Below are positions 1 through 11,100 of a DNA stretch of 64,000 nt, one piece after another. Position 1 is the first letter of the stretch. Every line of letters begins with the position of its first letter. The notes beneath the pieces are model-generated. The model was not told the DNA's origin. It searched no databases and worked only from the letters and a program-made list of their open reading frames with translations. The position numbers were made by a program, and so were the translations under genes. The stretch lies in contig DRQG01000034.1 of NCBI GenBank assembly GCA_011369465.1, positions 62,001 through 126,000 of the forward strand. Direction: 5' to 3'. Origin of the DNA: Caldithrix abyssi. Its GTDB lineage: Bacteria; Calditrichota; Calditrichia; Calditrichales; Calditrichaceae.

Positions 1-2771
1 ACGAAAAGCTGATACGCAGATTATCACAAGCCACAGATCAAAGTCCTATTTCTGTAGTTATCACCGATTTAGAAGGTAACATCGAATATGTTAATCCCCG
101 TTTTGTCAAAACCACCGGTTATTCGTTCCGGGAGGTTAAAGGAAAGAATCCGCGGATTCTAAAAGCGGGAACCATGCCCAGGCAACATTATACAGAATTA
201 TGGAAGACAATAACCAAGGGCAAAACGTGGCGGGGACGTTTGCATAATCGCAAAAAAAACGGGGAGCTCTATTGGGAAGAAGCGATCATCGGTTCTATAA
301 AAGATGAAGTCGGACGAATAACCCATTATCTGGCCACCAAAGAAGATATAACTCAGCAAGTCGAGGCCGAGGAGCGCTTAAGAGAGAGTGAAAATTCGTT
401 CCGCAGCCTTTTTGAGAATGTACCTATCGGACTTTATCGTTCCACTCCGGATGGAAAAGTGACCGCAGCAAATCCTGCTCTGCTCCGGTTGATGAAATAC
501 GACTCGGTGGAAGATTTTTCTCAGATTGATCGGGCTTCTCATGGTTATAAAGAAAAAAAGCGCCGCAAACTTTTTCGCGAGCAGATCGAAAAATATGGCA
601 AAGTAGAAAATTTTATATCTACCTGGATTTGTAAAGACGGAACAGAGATCATAATCCGGGAAAATGCCACATTGATAAAGGACAAGCACGGCCAACCGCT
701 ATATTACGAAGGCAGTATTGAAGATATTACTAAAGCAAAGAAGGCCGAGTTAAAATTGATTGAGGCAAATGAACATGCCCAAAAACTGTTTGATGTAGTA
801 CCCAGCGCCATTTTTACTGTGGATGTCGAACGAAAAATAACCGCTGTAAACAAGAAGACTTGCGAGATTCTCGGTTACAGTCAGGAAGAATTATTGGGTA
901 AACCCTGTGAGATTTTTACTTTAGAACCCTGCGGCGATAATTGTGGCATATACGATGAAAGCATTCAGAAACCCGTTTTCGTCAAAGAGTGCAAAATAAA
1001 AACTAAAGACGGTAATGTACTCATTGTTTCCAAAAATGCAGATCTTCTCTATGACCCCAGCGGTGAAGTGATAGGCGGTGTCGAAAGTTTCGAAGATATC
1101 ACTGACAGAAAAAAAGCCGAAGAAGCGCTTCGGATCGCTAAAGAAGAAGCGGAAATTGCCAACATTCACCTTGAACAGGCTACACTCAAAGCCAACGAAA
1201 TGGCCTTACAGGCACAAATGGCTAATGCTGCCAAATCGGAATTCTTAGCCAACATGAGCCACGAAATACGCACGCCTATGAACGGTGTAATTGGTATGAC
1301 CGGTTTACTTCTGGAAACAGAACTGACCGCGGAACAGCGCGAATTTGTTGAAACCATCCGCACCAGCGGCGAGGCCTTACTCACTATTATTAACGATATT
1401 CTGGATTTTTCCAAGATCGAATCGGGTAAGATGGATTTGGAAATTCAGCCCTTCTCTTTGCGCGAATGTGTGGAGGACGCTTTTGAATTAATGGCCTCCA
1501 AATCGTCCGAGAAGGGGTTGGAACTGGCCTATGTGCTCGATCCACAGGTACCTGAGGCTATCATGGGAGATGTAACACGCCTACGCCAGATTATCGTTAA
1601 CCTGGTAGGGAACGCTATCAAGTTTACCGAAAAAGGTGAAATTGTACTTTCCGCCGAAAGCGAGAAACTCACTACCGGCCAATACAAAATCCACATGGCT
1701 GTGAAAGATACCGGAATTGGAATCCCCGAAGACCGCTTGAATAAACTGTTTAAATCATTCAGCCAGGTGGATGCTTCCACCACACGCAAATATGGCGGCA
1801 CCGGCCTGGGCCTTGCCATCAGCAAGCGCCTTTCGGAAATGATGGGCGGCACCATGTGGGTGGAAAGCGAATTGGGCAAGGGCTCCACTTTCCATTTTAC
1901 GATAGTGGCTGAACCGACAACTTTGCCGGAGAAAGAATACCTCACCAATCCGCTTCCCCTTCTGAAAGGGAAAAAAGTGCTCATTGTGGATGACAATGCT
2001 ACCAATCGAAAAGTGCTGGAGCTGCAAACGCAAAGCTGGTTTATGAAACCTGTTTTGGCGGCTTCGGGCAAAGAAGCCCTGGAATTGCTGGATAAGGATA
2101 GTTCTTTTGATATAGGGCTTCTGGATCTGCAGATGCCGGAGATGGACGGGATTATGCTGGCCTCGAAAATTCGCAAACAATTTCCCGCAGAAAAACTGCC
2201 CCTTATTATGCTCACCTCTTTAGGTAAGCGTAGAGAAGACAAAGACGCCATATCCAATTTTTTTCAGGCTTATCTGGTTAAACCGGTTAAAAAAGCCTCC
2301 TTGTACCGTGTATTGATAAGTACTCTGGAAAGAAGAAAATCAGAAGACCGGTTCCGTTCCAGAGAACTCTTGCTTACAAATAAGATAAGCGAACAAAATC
2401 CTCTGCGAATATTGTTGGCGGAAGATAACATCATCAATCAGAAAGTAGCGGATCGTATGCTGCAAAAGATGGGGTACCGTGCCGATATCGTCAGTAACGG
2501 CAGAGAGGCTGTGGAAGCAGTGAACCGCGCCCGATACGATGTGATACTAATGGATGTTCAAATGCCGGAAATGGACGGTTTTGAAGCGACAAAGCACATT
2601 CTTAAACATTATGAGAACGAGACCCCGCCGCATATTATTGCCATGACCGCTCATGCCATGCAAGGCGACAGGGAAAAATGCCTGGCTGCAGGAATGCACG
2701 ACTACATCAGTAAACCGATCAAAGTTCCGGAATTGGTTGAGGCGCTAAAAAAAGTAAAAGTAAAACCTTAA
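1..2771 (+). CDS. Hybrid sensor histidine kinase with PAS domains and two receivers (5' end outside window)
   Basis: The reading frame is open from base 3 and runs through the Met codon at 174, so the gene starts before the window. Counting residues from that Met: the tail of one PAS domain (most of it lies upstream, ending near residue 60), two more PAS domains (about 75-190 and 200-312), HisKA with the phospho-acceptor in [12 protein letters not shown] (His363), HATPase_c with N-box NLVGNAIKF (486-494) and DTGIGIP (512-518), then two receivers with phospho-acceptor Asp651 and Asp794. No transmembrane segment is visible in the part seen. By family knowledge this is a phosphorelay kinase passing phosphate from His to its own Asp residues; with no HPt or DNA-binding output here, the partner is unknown. 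It converges on porX with one base between the stop codons. Pairing with porX is not implied by position, because the two genes face each other. Confidence 0.95.
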   Translation, partial: EKLIRRLSQATDQSPISVVITDLEGNIEYVNPRFVKTTGYSFREVKGKNPRILKAGTMPRQHYTELWKTITKGKTWRGRLHNRKKNGELYWEEAIIGSIKDEVGRITHYLATKEDITQQVEAEERLRESENSFRSLFENVPIGLYRSTPDGKVTAANPALLRLMKYDSVEDFSQIDRASHGYKEKKRRKLFREQIEKYGKVENFISTWICKDGTEIIIRENATLIKDKHGQPLYYEGSIEDITKAKKAELKLIEANEHAQKLFDVVPSAIFTVDVERKITAVNKKTCEILGYSQEELLGKPCEIFTLEPCGDNCGIYDESIQKPVFVKECKIKTKDGNVLIVSKNADLLYDPSGEVIGGVESFEDITDRKKAEEALRIAKEEAEIANIHLEQATLKANEMALQAQMANAAKSEFLANMSHEIRTPMNGVIGMTGLLLETELTAEQREFVETIRTSGEALLTIINDILDFSKIESGKMDLEIQPFSLRECVEDAFELMASKSSEKGLELAYVLDPQVPEAIMGDVTRLRQIIVNLVGNAIKFTEKGEIVLSAESEKLTTGQYKIHMAVKDTGIGIPEDRLNKLFKSFSQVDASTTRKYGGTGLGLAISKRLSEMMGGTMWVESELGKGSTFHFTIVAEPTTLPEKEYLTNPLPLLKGKKVLIVDDNATNRKVLELQTQSWFMKPVLAASGKEALELLDKDSSFDIGLLDLQMPEMDGIMLASKIRKQFPAEKLPLIMLTSLGKRREDKDAISNFFQAYLVKPVKKASLYRVLISTLERRKSEDRFRSRELLLTNKISEQNPLRILLAEDNIINQKVADRMLQKMGYRADIVSNGREAVEAVNRARYDVILMDVQMPEMDGFEATKHILKHYENETPPHIIAMTAHAMQGDREKCLAAGMHDYISKPIKVPELVEALKKVKVKP

Positions 2772-2772
2772 G

Positions 2773-4332
2773 CTATCCGATTTTACTTTCCAGCTTGACG
2801 ATTGGTAAAATCATTTCCTCCAGAGAAACCCCGCCGTGTTGAAAACTATCCCTGTAATAGTTTAAGTATTTATTGTAATTGGTGGGGTACACAAAATAAT
2901 AATCTTCCTTGGCAATCAGATAGGTGGTGTTGATACCGCGCATGGGTAAATTCCATTCCCCGGGATTTTTGATGAAGATGGCGTTCTTCGCATCCGCTTT
3001 GAGGCTGCGTCCGTATTTGTACCGTAAATTGGTGGAAGTTTCGCGATCGCCGATGACCTTGGTACCGCGCAGCCCCCTTACGCTGCCATGATCGGAGGTG
3101 ATAAAAGTGCTGGCTCCCGATTTGGCAATCTGGCGTAAGACCTCCGTAATGGGCGAATGAGCAAACCAGGAACGGGTTAAAGACCGGAAGGCCGCTTCGT
3201 CGGGAACAATTTCCTTTAGTATGGGTAAATCGGACCGGCTATGCGCCAGAATATCGACAAAATTGATGACGATGGCCAGCATTTGACCGTCCAGATAATT
3301 GTTCATATTTTTTTCCAGATTGCGCATATCATTCCGGTTCATTATCTTCACATATTTAAGGTCATTTCCCAAATCGAGACTGCTGCGGCGCAATTGTAAA
3401 TCCAGCAATTCCTTTTCATAGCGATTCAACCCTTCGCCGTCTTCTTCCATTGTCCATAAATCGGGATACATTTTTTCGATTTCCACCGGGTATAAACCGC
3501 TGAACAAAGCGTTACGGGAGAACGGCGTCGCCGTGGGCAGGATGGAATAATAATACTCCTTATCCACGCGGAACCAATCGTAAAAAAACGGTTCCAGTGT
3601 AAACCACTGATCCATGCGCAAACAATCTATTACGATAAATACAACCTTTTCTTTTTGCTTTAACTTAGGAACGATATATTTTGAGACAATATCCACGGAA
3701 AGGGTCGGACGATTCTGCGGATTGGGCTCCTTTACCCAGTGAGGATAATTCCGTTCTATGTATTTACCGAATTCTACATTGATCTCTCTACGCTGATCAT
3801 ATAAAATCTGTCGATAATCCTGCTCATGCGTATTATCCAGGTCCATATCCATGCGGGCCATTTTTAATGCCAGATGAATCCATTCATCTCTGTCCAAATT
3901 ATCCGAGAGAGAGAGCGACAACTGCGCCAGTTCGCGGGCGTACTGTTCGCTGCGTTTTTCCGTTATGATTTCTTTACGGTCGAGCAGTTTTTTGCAGGCC
4001 ATAAGAATCTGGCTGGGATTTACCGGCTTGGTTAAATAGTCATCTATCCGTTTACCTATGGCCTCTTCCATCAGGCTTTCTTCTTCGTTTTTGGTAATCA
4101 TAATCACCGGTAACTGCGGTTTCAGATCTTTTATTTCGTTCAACGTTGTCAGGCCGTCTTTACCGGGCATGGTTTCATCCAGCAAAACAATATCATACTC
4201 ATTATTGCCTACCTGATAGACGGCATCATTACCATTGGTCACGGTATCTACCTGGTAGCCTTTTTCTTTCAGAAAAATAATATGCGCCTCAAGCATTTCA
4301 ATTTCATCATCCACCCACAGAATGCGTTGCAT
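2773..4332 (-). CDS. porX: PorX-type response regulator with PglZ domain, T9SS regulator
   Basis: The 519-residue protein has an N-terminal receiver (residues 1-120: DD at 8-9, phospho-acceptor Asp52 in LLDETMPGKDG, conserved Lys in TKPVNP), a helical linker with VNPSQIL leading into it, and a C-terminal PglZ domain of the alkaline-phosphatase superfamily (about 215-515). Metal-site motifs visible are FIVIDCLRMDQW, a Thr/Ser-rich TATPFSRNALF segment and SDHGSVRG. Length and architecture match PorX of Porphyromonas and Flavobacterium (about 520 residues), where it controls type IX secretion genes and has phosphodiesterase activity on nucleotides (family knowledge). The presence here of a cargo-type T9SS sorting domain at 41795-44404 fits this role. 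It stands alone on the minus strand. No porY kinase or T9SS structural gene lies in the window. The PglZ domain by itself does not indicate BREX defence; none of the other BREX genes is present. Confidence 0.9.
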   Translation of the reverse strand: MQRILWVDDEIEMLEAHIIFLKEKGYQVDTVTNGNDAVYQVGNNEYDIVLLDETMPGKDGLTTLNEIKDLKPQLPVIMITKNEEESLMEEAIGKRIDDYLTKPVNPSQILMACKKLLDRKEIITEKRSEQYARELAQLSLSLSDNLDRDEWIHLALKMARMDMDLDNTHEQDYRQILYDQRREINVEFGKYIERNYPHWVKEPNPQNRPTLSVDIVSKYIVPKLKQKEKVVFIVIDCLRMDQWFTLEPFFYDWFRVDKEYYYSILPTATPFSRNALFSGLYPVEIEKMYPDLWTMEEDGEGLNRYEKELLDLQLRRSSLDLGNDLKYVKIMNRNDMRNLEKNMNNYLDGQMLAIVINFVDILAHSRSDLPILKEIVPDEAAFRSLTRSWFAHSPITEVLRQIAKSGASTFITSDHGSVRGLRGTKVIGDRETSTNLRYKYGRSLKADAKNAIFIKNPGEWNLPMRGINTTYLIAKEDYYFVYPTNYNKYLNYYRDSFQHGGVSLEEMILPIVKLESKIG

Positions 4333-4440
4333 ATCCGATCGCTCCTTATCAACTGATTCAATCTTTTATTCAAGATAAAGATATTTAATTACGAAAGAAA
4401 AGAAAAATTGATCCCGAAACGCGAATACTTTTAATTGCGC

Positions 4441-6753
4441 TTACCGCAAATTGGCATAGAAGCGCACCTGATCGCTGTAACCGCTTTCGTCGATAATCTT
4501 CAGCTTATGCCAGCCTTTAGCGAGGGTAACGGCCAGCGTGTGTTTTTCCCGGCTGCTGCCCAGATAACGATTGTCCAGATACCAGAAAACGCGTTGATCG
4601 CGCTGCTGATGAGCTGCGCGCAAAGCGACCTGCTGCAGCCGCCCGTTAAAATCGCGAGGAATCCACAAGGCGGCGTTTTTTTGCGGATAGACAATTTTAA
4701 GCGGCGCGGCGTCGGCCAGAGCCGGACAGGAAGCGTGATGCGGAGGCACAACATCCACAATTCCGCCGTTCTGCCGTATATACTGATTCACATCCGGCGG
4801 ATATACCAGACGTACAACCGAATGGTGCCTGCTTTCATCCCAGCAAAGCGAGCAAACCTGTTCCTCCTCGTTGTTGCTTACAAAGATTCGTTTATGATAG
4901 GGACAAAGTTTTAACGGTTTTTGATGCAGGGGCGCTTCCGCCCACATTTTATCCGGACAATCCGGTCCGGCCTTGAAGCCGGTTTGCGCGCAAATTTCAA
5001 TACGTTTCAGACCCTCCTGCGGTTTGGCAAAAGAGGCTTTAGCCGGATTTTTAGGCAAGATACGGAACAAATCGAACAACAGCGGGCCGGCGGTGGCGCT
5101 GCCGCTCAGATTGGCGTTGCCCTGGCCGCTAAAATTGCCCGCCCAAACCGCCACCGTCCACTGCGGCGATACGCCCACAGCCCAAGCGTCGCGTTGGCCG
5201 TAACTGGTGCCCGTCTTCCAGCTCAACGGCCAGCCGTCGTTGTACTGTCGCCAATAATATTCGCTGCCCGGACGTTTTACTTCGTTTAAAATATTGAGCG
5301 TCAGATAAGCCGCTCCCGGCGAGATTAAACGGCGCGGCGGCGCTGTGGCGGTCTGTACATCTTTTAACACCGTAATCGGCACAAAACGGCCTCCTGCGGC
5401 CAAACCGCGGTACATCGTTGCCATATCCCATAATGTTACCTCCGCCCCGCCGATGATCAACGGCAGCCCGTAACCGTCCGCTTTACGGAACAGGGTATGT
5501 ATGCCGGCTTCTTCTAAAAAATAATAAAACGGCTGCAATCCGTAGGCATTAAGCAGGCGAACCGCCGGCACATTAAGCGAATAAATAAGCGCATCACGGG
5601 CCGAAATTACGCCGCGGTATTTACGGTCGGCATTGGAAGGAGAAAAAGCGCCGAAATAGCTGGGCACGTCGCGTATCTGGGTTTTGGGAAGGATAAGCCC
5701 TTCGTCCAAGGCCAGGGCATATAAAAATGGTTTTAAGATGGATCCCGAAGAGCGCGGGGCGCGTACGCCGTCCACCTGCCCGGCGTGTTTCCTATCAAAA
5801 AAATCTGGCGAGCCCACATAAGCACGCACTTTGCCGCCGTTGTTTTCCACGATTAAAACCGCGGCGTGGCGTATGCCGAGCGACTGCAACTGCCGGCTGT
5901 ATTCCCCAACCATTTGCTCTGCCGTTCTTTGCAGTTCCGCGTCAATGGTCGTCCGTATAACGGCCTGCTCCGGGTATTGAAGATGCAGCCTGCGTGTCAG
6001 ATGCGGCGCCAGCAGCCCTGTTGAATACCCTCTGCGCGGTACGGGTTCCAAAACAGCCAGACGGCAGCTTTCTTCGCTGAGTAGTCCCGCCTCCCGCAAC
6101 CGCTGCAGCAGACGGTCGCGCTTTTGTTTCAACCTGTCCGGATCGGTTGAGGGGGCGATAAGACCCGGAGCGTTGGGAAGCACGGCCAGCGTAGCCGCCT
6201 CGGCCCAGGAAAGCGCTTCCGGCATTTTACGAAAATAACGCAGCGACGCAGCCCGGTAACCCACAATATTGCCGCCGTAAGGCGCGTGGTTTAAATAGAG
6301 CTCCAAAATTTCATCTTTGGAATAGCGCAGCTCCATTTTTAAAGCCTGCAGGATTTCCAGCAGTTTATTGGCGTAGGTTCGGGCCTTGGGCTGCATCAGA
6401 CGGGCGGTTTGCATAGTAATGGTGCTGGCGCCGGAAACGACTTTACCGCCGGCGATATTTTGTTTTAAGGCCCGCAGCAAAGACACCGGATTGACGCCCG
6501 GATGAGAATAAAAATAACGGTCTTCAAAAAACAGTACGGCCTGCTTAAGCTTCCGGGGAATCGAATGGGAAGAATCGGGCGGAAGCTGCCACATTTGCTT
6601 TTTATTGAGGAAAATCCGCAGTATTTCCCCGCGGCGATCGAGCACCACCGCGCTGTAATCCTGTTCGAACAACGGATCAGGAAGAGGTATGATGATAAAC
6701 ATAAAGATTACAGCAAGAGCAGCGCTGAAAAGTATTTTTAATTTTTTGTTCAT
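4441..6753 (-). CDS. pbpC: Penicillin-binding protein 1C, bifunctional transglycosylase/transpeptidase
   Basis: The 770-residue protein has an N-terminal membrane anchor (residues 5-24), a GT51 glycosyltransferase domain (about 45-215) with catalytic Glu77 in FFEDRYFYSHPGVN, a transpeptidase domain (about 290-560) with SxxK at Ser338-Lys341, SxN at Ser392-Asn394 and KTG at 513-515, and a C-terminal BiPBP_C-like domain (about 680-765). A cysteine-rich stretch near 600-660 joins the last two. It polymerises and crosslinks peptidoglycan on the outer face of the inner membrane. In E. coli pbpC neighbours yfhM, the bacterial alpha-2-macroglobulin gene; here the macroglobulin gene lies upstream on the same strand, separated by one DUF3667 gene and a 393-bp gap, so the functional pairing is kept though one transcript is uncertain. 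All catalytic residues are present. Confidence 0.95.
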   Translation of the reverse strand: MNKKLKILFSAALAVIFMFIIIPLPDPLFEQDYSAVVLDRRGEILRIFLNKKQMWQLPPDSSHSIPRKLKQAVLFFEDRYFYSHPGVNPVSLLRALKQNIAGGKVVSGASTITMQTARLMQPKARTYANKLLEILQALKMELRYSKDEILELYLNHAPYGGNIVGYRAASLRYFRKMPEALSWAEAATLAVLPNAPGLIAPSTDPDRLKQKRDRLLQRLREAGLLSEESCRLAVLEPVPRRGYSTGLLAPHLTRRLHLQYPEQAVIRTTIDAELQRTAEQMVGEYSRQLQSLGIRHAAVLIVENNGGKVRAYVGSPDFFDRKHAGQVDGVRAPRSSGSILKPFLYALALDEGLILPKTQIRDVPSYFGAFSPSNADRKYRGVISARDALIYSLNVPAVRLLNAYGLQPFYYFLEEAGIHTLFRKADGYGLPLIIGGAEVTLWDMATMYRGLAAGGRFVPITVLKDVQTATAPPRRLISPGAAYLTLNILNEVKRPGSEYYWRQYNDGWPLSWKTGTSYGQRDAWAVGVSPQWTVAVWAGNFSGQGNANLSGSATAGPLLFDLFRILPKNPAKASFAKPQEGLKRIEICAQTGFKAGPDCPDKMWAEAPLHQKPLKLCPYHKRIFVSNNEEEQVCSLCWDESRHHSVVRLVYPPDVNQYIRQNGGIVDVVPPHHASCPALADAAPLKIVYPQKNAALWIPRDFNGRLQQVALRAAHQQRDQRVFWYLDNRYLGSSREKHTLAVTLAKGWHKLKIIDESGYSDQVRFYANLR

Positions 6754-6854
6754 TTACGGATTATCTAATAAATAATGGTTCGATCTTTATAGTGTCTGGT
6801 TAAACTATGGATAGATACCATAACTTAGATTCGGAACACTTTAAAAAACTGTTG

Positions 6855-6935
6855 ACCCTCCCCAGCCCCGACAAGTCGGGGCTTCCCCTCCCTAATGCGA
6901 TTAGGGAGGGGATTAGCCGAAGGCAAGGGGTGGGT
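6855..6935. repeat. Palindromic intergenic element with three nested or adjacent stems
   Basis: This lies in the 393-bp gap 6754-7146. The outer arms are ACCCTCCCC (6855-6863) and GGGGTGGGT (6927-6935), pairing with one mismatch. Inside are two perfect hairpins: AGCCCCGAC/GTCGGGGCT with a 2-base loop (6864-6883) and CCCCTCCCTAAT/ATTAGGGAGGGG with a 3-base loop (6885-6911). A three-way RNA or DNA fold is likely. It is G/C-rich against A/T-rich flanks, which suggests a mobile palindromic (REP or MITE-like) element rather than a regulator of one gene. The CCCCGAC/GTCGGGG core recurs at 58090-58105. The rest of the gap has no convincing gene; it must contain the pbpC promoter. Confidence 0.75.
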
Positions 6936-7146
6936 TAGTAATTTGGCCTAAAATGAAGTTGTATTCTAATCAGAATCCAACTTTCTTTGCTATAACAGAA
7001 TTTATGGTATAAGTCTCATTTTTAAACGGAAACTACTGGTCTGATCTTTAAAAACCCAAAAAAAGGTTAAAAATCCGGTATTTAACAACATAAGCTCCTT
7101 TTTAGAAGAACAATATTTCCCCGCCTGCCTGTTCCTGATATCTCCC

Positions 7147-8100
7147 CTAAATACTCGCCAATGCCAACAGACCGGACAGCAAAATAGCAAAAATGATCAG
7201 GAAAAAATAGACCATCCAGATCAGATTCAGCTTAACGATGGTCTTTACATAGGACTGCCTGTACACCCTCCGGAAAGCCAGCAATTGATAGACCATCAAC
7301 AGGATGATAACAACAAAAAAAACCGTGTTATCCGGAATAAAAACCGGTATCAACAGATACAGAAAAAATACAGCATGGATATGCAAGGCAAAAACAAAGT
7401 GATTGATATACAGAATCTTATGCCGGATATAAAACAATTTTAACAGCAGGGCAAAGAGCGGAAGCAGAAAGAACATGATTTTGGGAATCTGGTCGATCAT
7501 TGATTTCAAAAACATTTTAGGACCGGTTTTGCCTTCGCTGGCCAGTTTTTTAATTTTGTTATCCAGTATTTTTTCCAGCGTGGAATGACTCGACTTATCG
7601 CCGTCAATATTTATATAATGATCTTTGGGCTTGCCTCGCAGAAGGAACGCGCTGTCCAGTTCGGCTTTTAATGTTTCACGCTCTGTCCGGCTCAAATCCG
7701 GAAGGGTCGTACGTACCAGGTCGTCCAGTTTATTCAGTTGTTCTTCCGTATTCGTATAGGGATTGACGACCTGTATGGTCTCCATCTGACTTTTGATTGC
7801 CAGGGTGAAGAAAAAGAGAAAAGAGATGAACAGGTAGAGCCGAAAGGGAAAGATGTAACTTACCCGCCGTCCGGTGATATATTCGTTGGTCAGATACCCC
7901 GGTTTGAAAAGCAGCGGCACGAAACTGCGGAAAAAGCGGGAATCGAAGGTCAGATAATCCCCGACGGCGTCGTGCACAAACTGTTTTACCGGCACCTGTT
8001 TATCCGTGTTCAACTGCCCGCACCGGGGACAGTAGTTGGCGTCCCCGATGCGGGCGTTGCAGTTCAGGCAAAATTCCGATTTATTATGAGGCCTGGCCAT
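7147..8100 (-). CDS. DUF3667-family membrane protein with N-terminal zinc ribbon
   Basis: The 317-residue protein opens with a zinc-ribbon of two CxxC knuckles (Cys11/Cys14 and Cys24/Cys27), followed by an amphipathic segment containing the DUF3667-like stretch around SRFFRSFVPLLFKPGYL, a transmembrane helix near 83-104, a charged cytoplasmic or periplasmic region (about 105-200), and three or four further helices (about 205-315). The family has no known biochemical role; it is common in Bacteroidota. It starts 2 bases after the macroglobulin stop codon, so the two are almost certainly co-transcribed, which suggests an envelope-related function (inference). Confidence 0.8.
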   Translation of the reverse strand: MARPHNKSEFCLNCNARIGDANYCPRCGQLNTDKQVPVKQFVHDAVGDYLTFDSRFFRSFVPLLFKPGYLTNEYITGRRVSYIFPFRLYLFISFLFFFTLAIKSQMETIQVVNPYTNTEEQLNKLDDLVRTTLPDLSRTERETLKAELDSAFLLRGKPKDHYINIDGDKSSHSTLEKILDNKIKKLASEGKTGPKMFLKSMIDQIPKIMFFLLPLFALLLKLFYIRHKILYINHFVFALHIHAVFFLYLLIPVFIPDNTVFFVVIILLMVYQLLAFRRVYRQSYVKTIVKLNLIWMVYFFLIIFAILLSGLLALASI

Positions 8101-8102
8101 TT

Positions 8103-11100
8103 TTATCTCTCCGTTACATCCACGATCATACCCTGAACGCTGGCGCGGTAGCTGTTGTTGTACATGGCTTCCACCGCGGTGGCCGGCAGCTGGTAACGCC
8201 CTGCCGTAACCGCGTTCAGTTTGACTACAAAATCTTTCCGCTTCTCATAAGTGTTCAGATCAAAAAACCACATAATGCGGTCGTCGCGAATATCCACATA
8301 TTCCTCGCGTCCGGTGCGCCAGGCGCGCATCCAGCGGGGCAGGGTCTGGCCGCTCAGCCTGGTGTTTTCGATTTCCCAGCCGGCGGGAAGAATTTGTACC
8401 AGCGCCAGTTCTTCTATCCGTGCTCTGTAATTGGCCGGTTTTTGAACGCGAAAATGCCCCCAGAATGTTTGGCCCTGTTTAATAGAACGGGGATCGATCG
8501 TGTTGCCGTCTTCGTCCAGCCAATCCACTTTGAGGCTCAGGTTGTGGCTTTCAGATTTACCCGAAGACCGCGCCGGCACACCCGACCACTCCAGATCGAC
8601 AAAAGCGCGTTCCACATTGGAGCTTTCATCCAGCTCAATCCGCACCTCGCCGCCGAAGCCTTCTTTTATTTCCAACTGATAGGAAATTTCGCCGGTTTTA
8701 AACGGCACTTCCTTACCGTCGGGCAAAATAACCCGGCCGCTGATAACTTTTTCCGTTTTGCTTTCGCCTTCGGTCGCCTGCAGATATTTACCCAGCGCCA
8801 ACAGGGCGTAACCGGTGGTTTGGGTGGAATACCAGGTTTTGGTGCCCAAAGCGGTGGCCAGCTCGTCGGCCAGATCACGGGCTTTGTTCCATTGCTTGAA
8901 CAAAACCATTTGCTCCAGGATCATCGCTTTGTCGCGCAGGGTTGAACCGTATGTTCCGGCAAATTCCTGATATTCTTTGACGGTTTGCCCGCTTGTCCCG
9001 GCAATGCGTTCGGCCACGTCATCCACACCGGCCAGTTTGTAAGCGGCCGCCAGCAGCCAGCGTTCCACGTCGTTTAACTTCTCAAATTCATTTTCTTTTA
9101 ACACGTTCATCGCGCCGATGGGAGCGCTTCCGGCCAAAGCGGCCACATACATACGGTACACACGCATCATCCGGTTTTCCTCGGTTTCCCGGCTGCGTTT
9201 TTCCACGTAGGTCAGCCAGCGCTTCATTAGCTCCTGCGGTACGTTGTAACCCAGTTTTTGGGCCTCGACGAGGAAATGTCCGGCGTACAAGGTTCCCCAT
9301 TCGGAAACGACGTGCATGCCGGGCCAGTAGGCAAAACCGCCCTGCGGCAAGGCAAATTTTTGCAGACGGGCTATGGTTTCGTTGATATTTTTATCGATAT
9401 CGCGTTTGGCCGCCCGCGATTTGGGAATGAATTTTTGCAGAAAAAGCTGGGGGAAAGCCGAGGACACGGTTTGTTCGATACATCCGTAGGGATAGCGGAT
9501 GAGCCATAAAATACGCCGTGAAAACTGGAAATTGGGCCGTCGTTGAACCGACAGTACGGCCTGGTTTGTCCCGGCAATGCCGTCGGCGGGAATTGTGAAA
9601 CGCACCTGCTCACCCGGCGCCAGTGCCCGGCTTTCCGTTTTGCTTACGGGCGGGGACGAGGCCCGGACGGATAGTTCCGTATGATAACGGGCGCGATGCT
9701 CCGATGTCAGCGCTTCGATGTCCACTTTACCCACACCCACCGCTTTACCGGCCTGTACGCGGAAACGCACTTCTTTTCGGCCGCTTTTGTCAAAACGAAG
9801 GGTTTGCTGCGCGCCGTCAACAATCCGCAGCGGCCCCTGCACACGCAGATTAATCTGAACCTCACCCAATCCGTCCTCCATGGCAAATACGCTAACCGGC
9901 AAAACGAATTCATCCTGCGGGCCGATAACCCGCGGCAGGGTGGGCAAAACCATCAACGGTGTTTTGACCGCTGCCGTTTTTTCGGCGCGGCCGTATCGGC
10001 TTCCGTTGGCAGACACAGCCATCACCCGTACGGCGCCCACATAGTTGGGCATATCAAAGCTGAAGACGGCATGCCCGTTGGCGTCGGTGGCCACCGGGCC
10101 TTCAAACAGACAAACCGGTTTAAAACGCTGCGCTTCCGGCTGTTCGGGCCGCTTGGGGCTAACGGCTAATTCCTCCATCATCATTCCGCCGCCGATGGAA
10201 AAGGTGCGGAAAATATCGCCCTTATTGGCGCCGATCACCAGCGCGTACAAATCATCCGTGCCCACACCCAGCCGCTGTTTGCCGTAAAAATAACGCCAGG
10301 GATCGGGCGTTTTGAATCCGGTCAGGCTGAGCAACCCTTCATCCACTACAGCTACGGTTAACTGTGCCGGTCGGCCGTCGGCGGTTTGTACATCCACCCT
10401 AAACGGCTGTTCGGGCCGCAGCACCTCTTCCACCCCGATGATCAGTTCCTGTCGCGTAGTCGGGTCTTCCACAAGAATGGGCGTCACACCGTACATCCGT
10501 ATGGGCCGGTCGTTGCGCGTTTGGGCATGGGGCTGCAAAACCGAAACCGAGGCGTACACGTTGGGCAGCATCTCTTTTTTAAGTGGAACGGTAATTTCCA
10601 TCTCGCTGCCCTCAGCCGGAGAGGTTAGCCAGCGCGACTCCAGCACGCGGTTGCCCTTTTCCAGGGTAAACAGTACCCGCGATCCGGCCGGGGCGGGAAA
10701 GGTAATGCGCGCCGTTTCGCCGAGACGGTATTTTTTGCGGTCCGTACGCAGGGCCAGCAGTCCGGCTTCATCGCCGCCGGTGGGGCCTTCGCCCCATGGA
10801 TAAGCGCTGATAAACAGGGAAGCCGTGTGTCCTTTGTCGCCGTTATCCTGCACTTCCACCAGATACTCACCGCGTTCATCGGGCGTAAAAGAAAGCATAA
10901 CCGGCGTACTGCCCGAAACGAGCGTTCCTTTTTTGATCAATTCGGTACTGCGGGCCGATTTGAAGCGCAGACGGTACTGCTGTCGTGAATCGTACTCCCA
11001 CCACCAGTGGCTGCGGCTGCGATAGATGCGATAGGTCAGGCTGCGTCCCGGCGCGGGCTGACCTTCCGGATTGACCACAATGACCGGCAGATTGATTTCC

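Noticed and set aside
2773-4332. PglZ domain as evidence of a BREX phage-defence island
   Set aside because: The receiver-PglZ architecture and 519-residue length are those of PorX, and no brxABC, pglX or brxL gene lies nearby.
7002-7190. A 62-residue minus-strand open frame downstream of DUF3667
   Set aside because: It overlaps the end of the DUF3667 gene in another frame and has no signal or motif.
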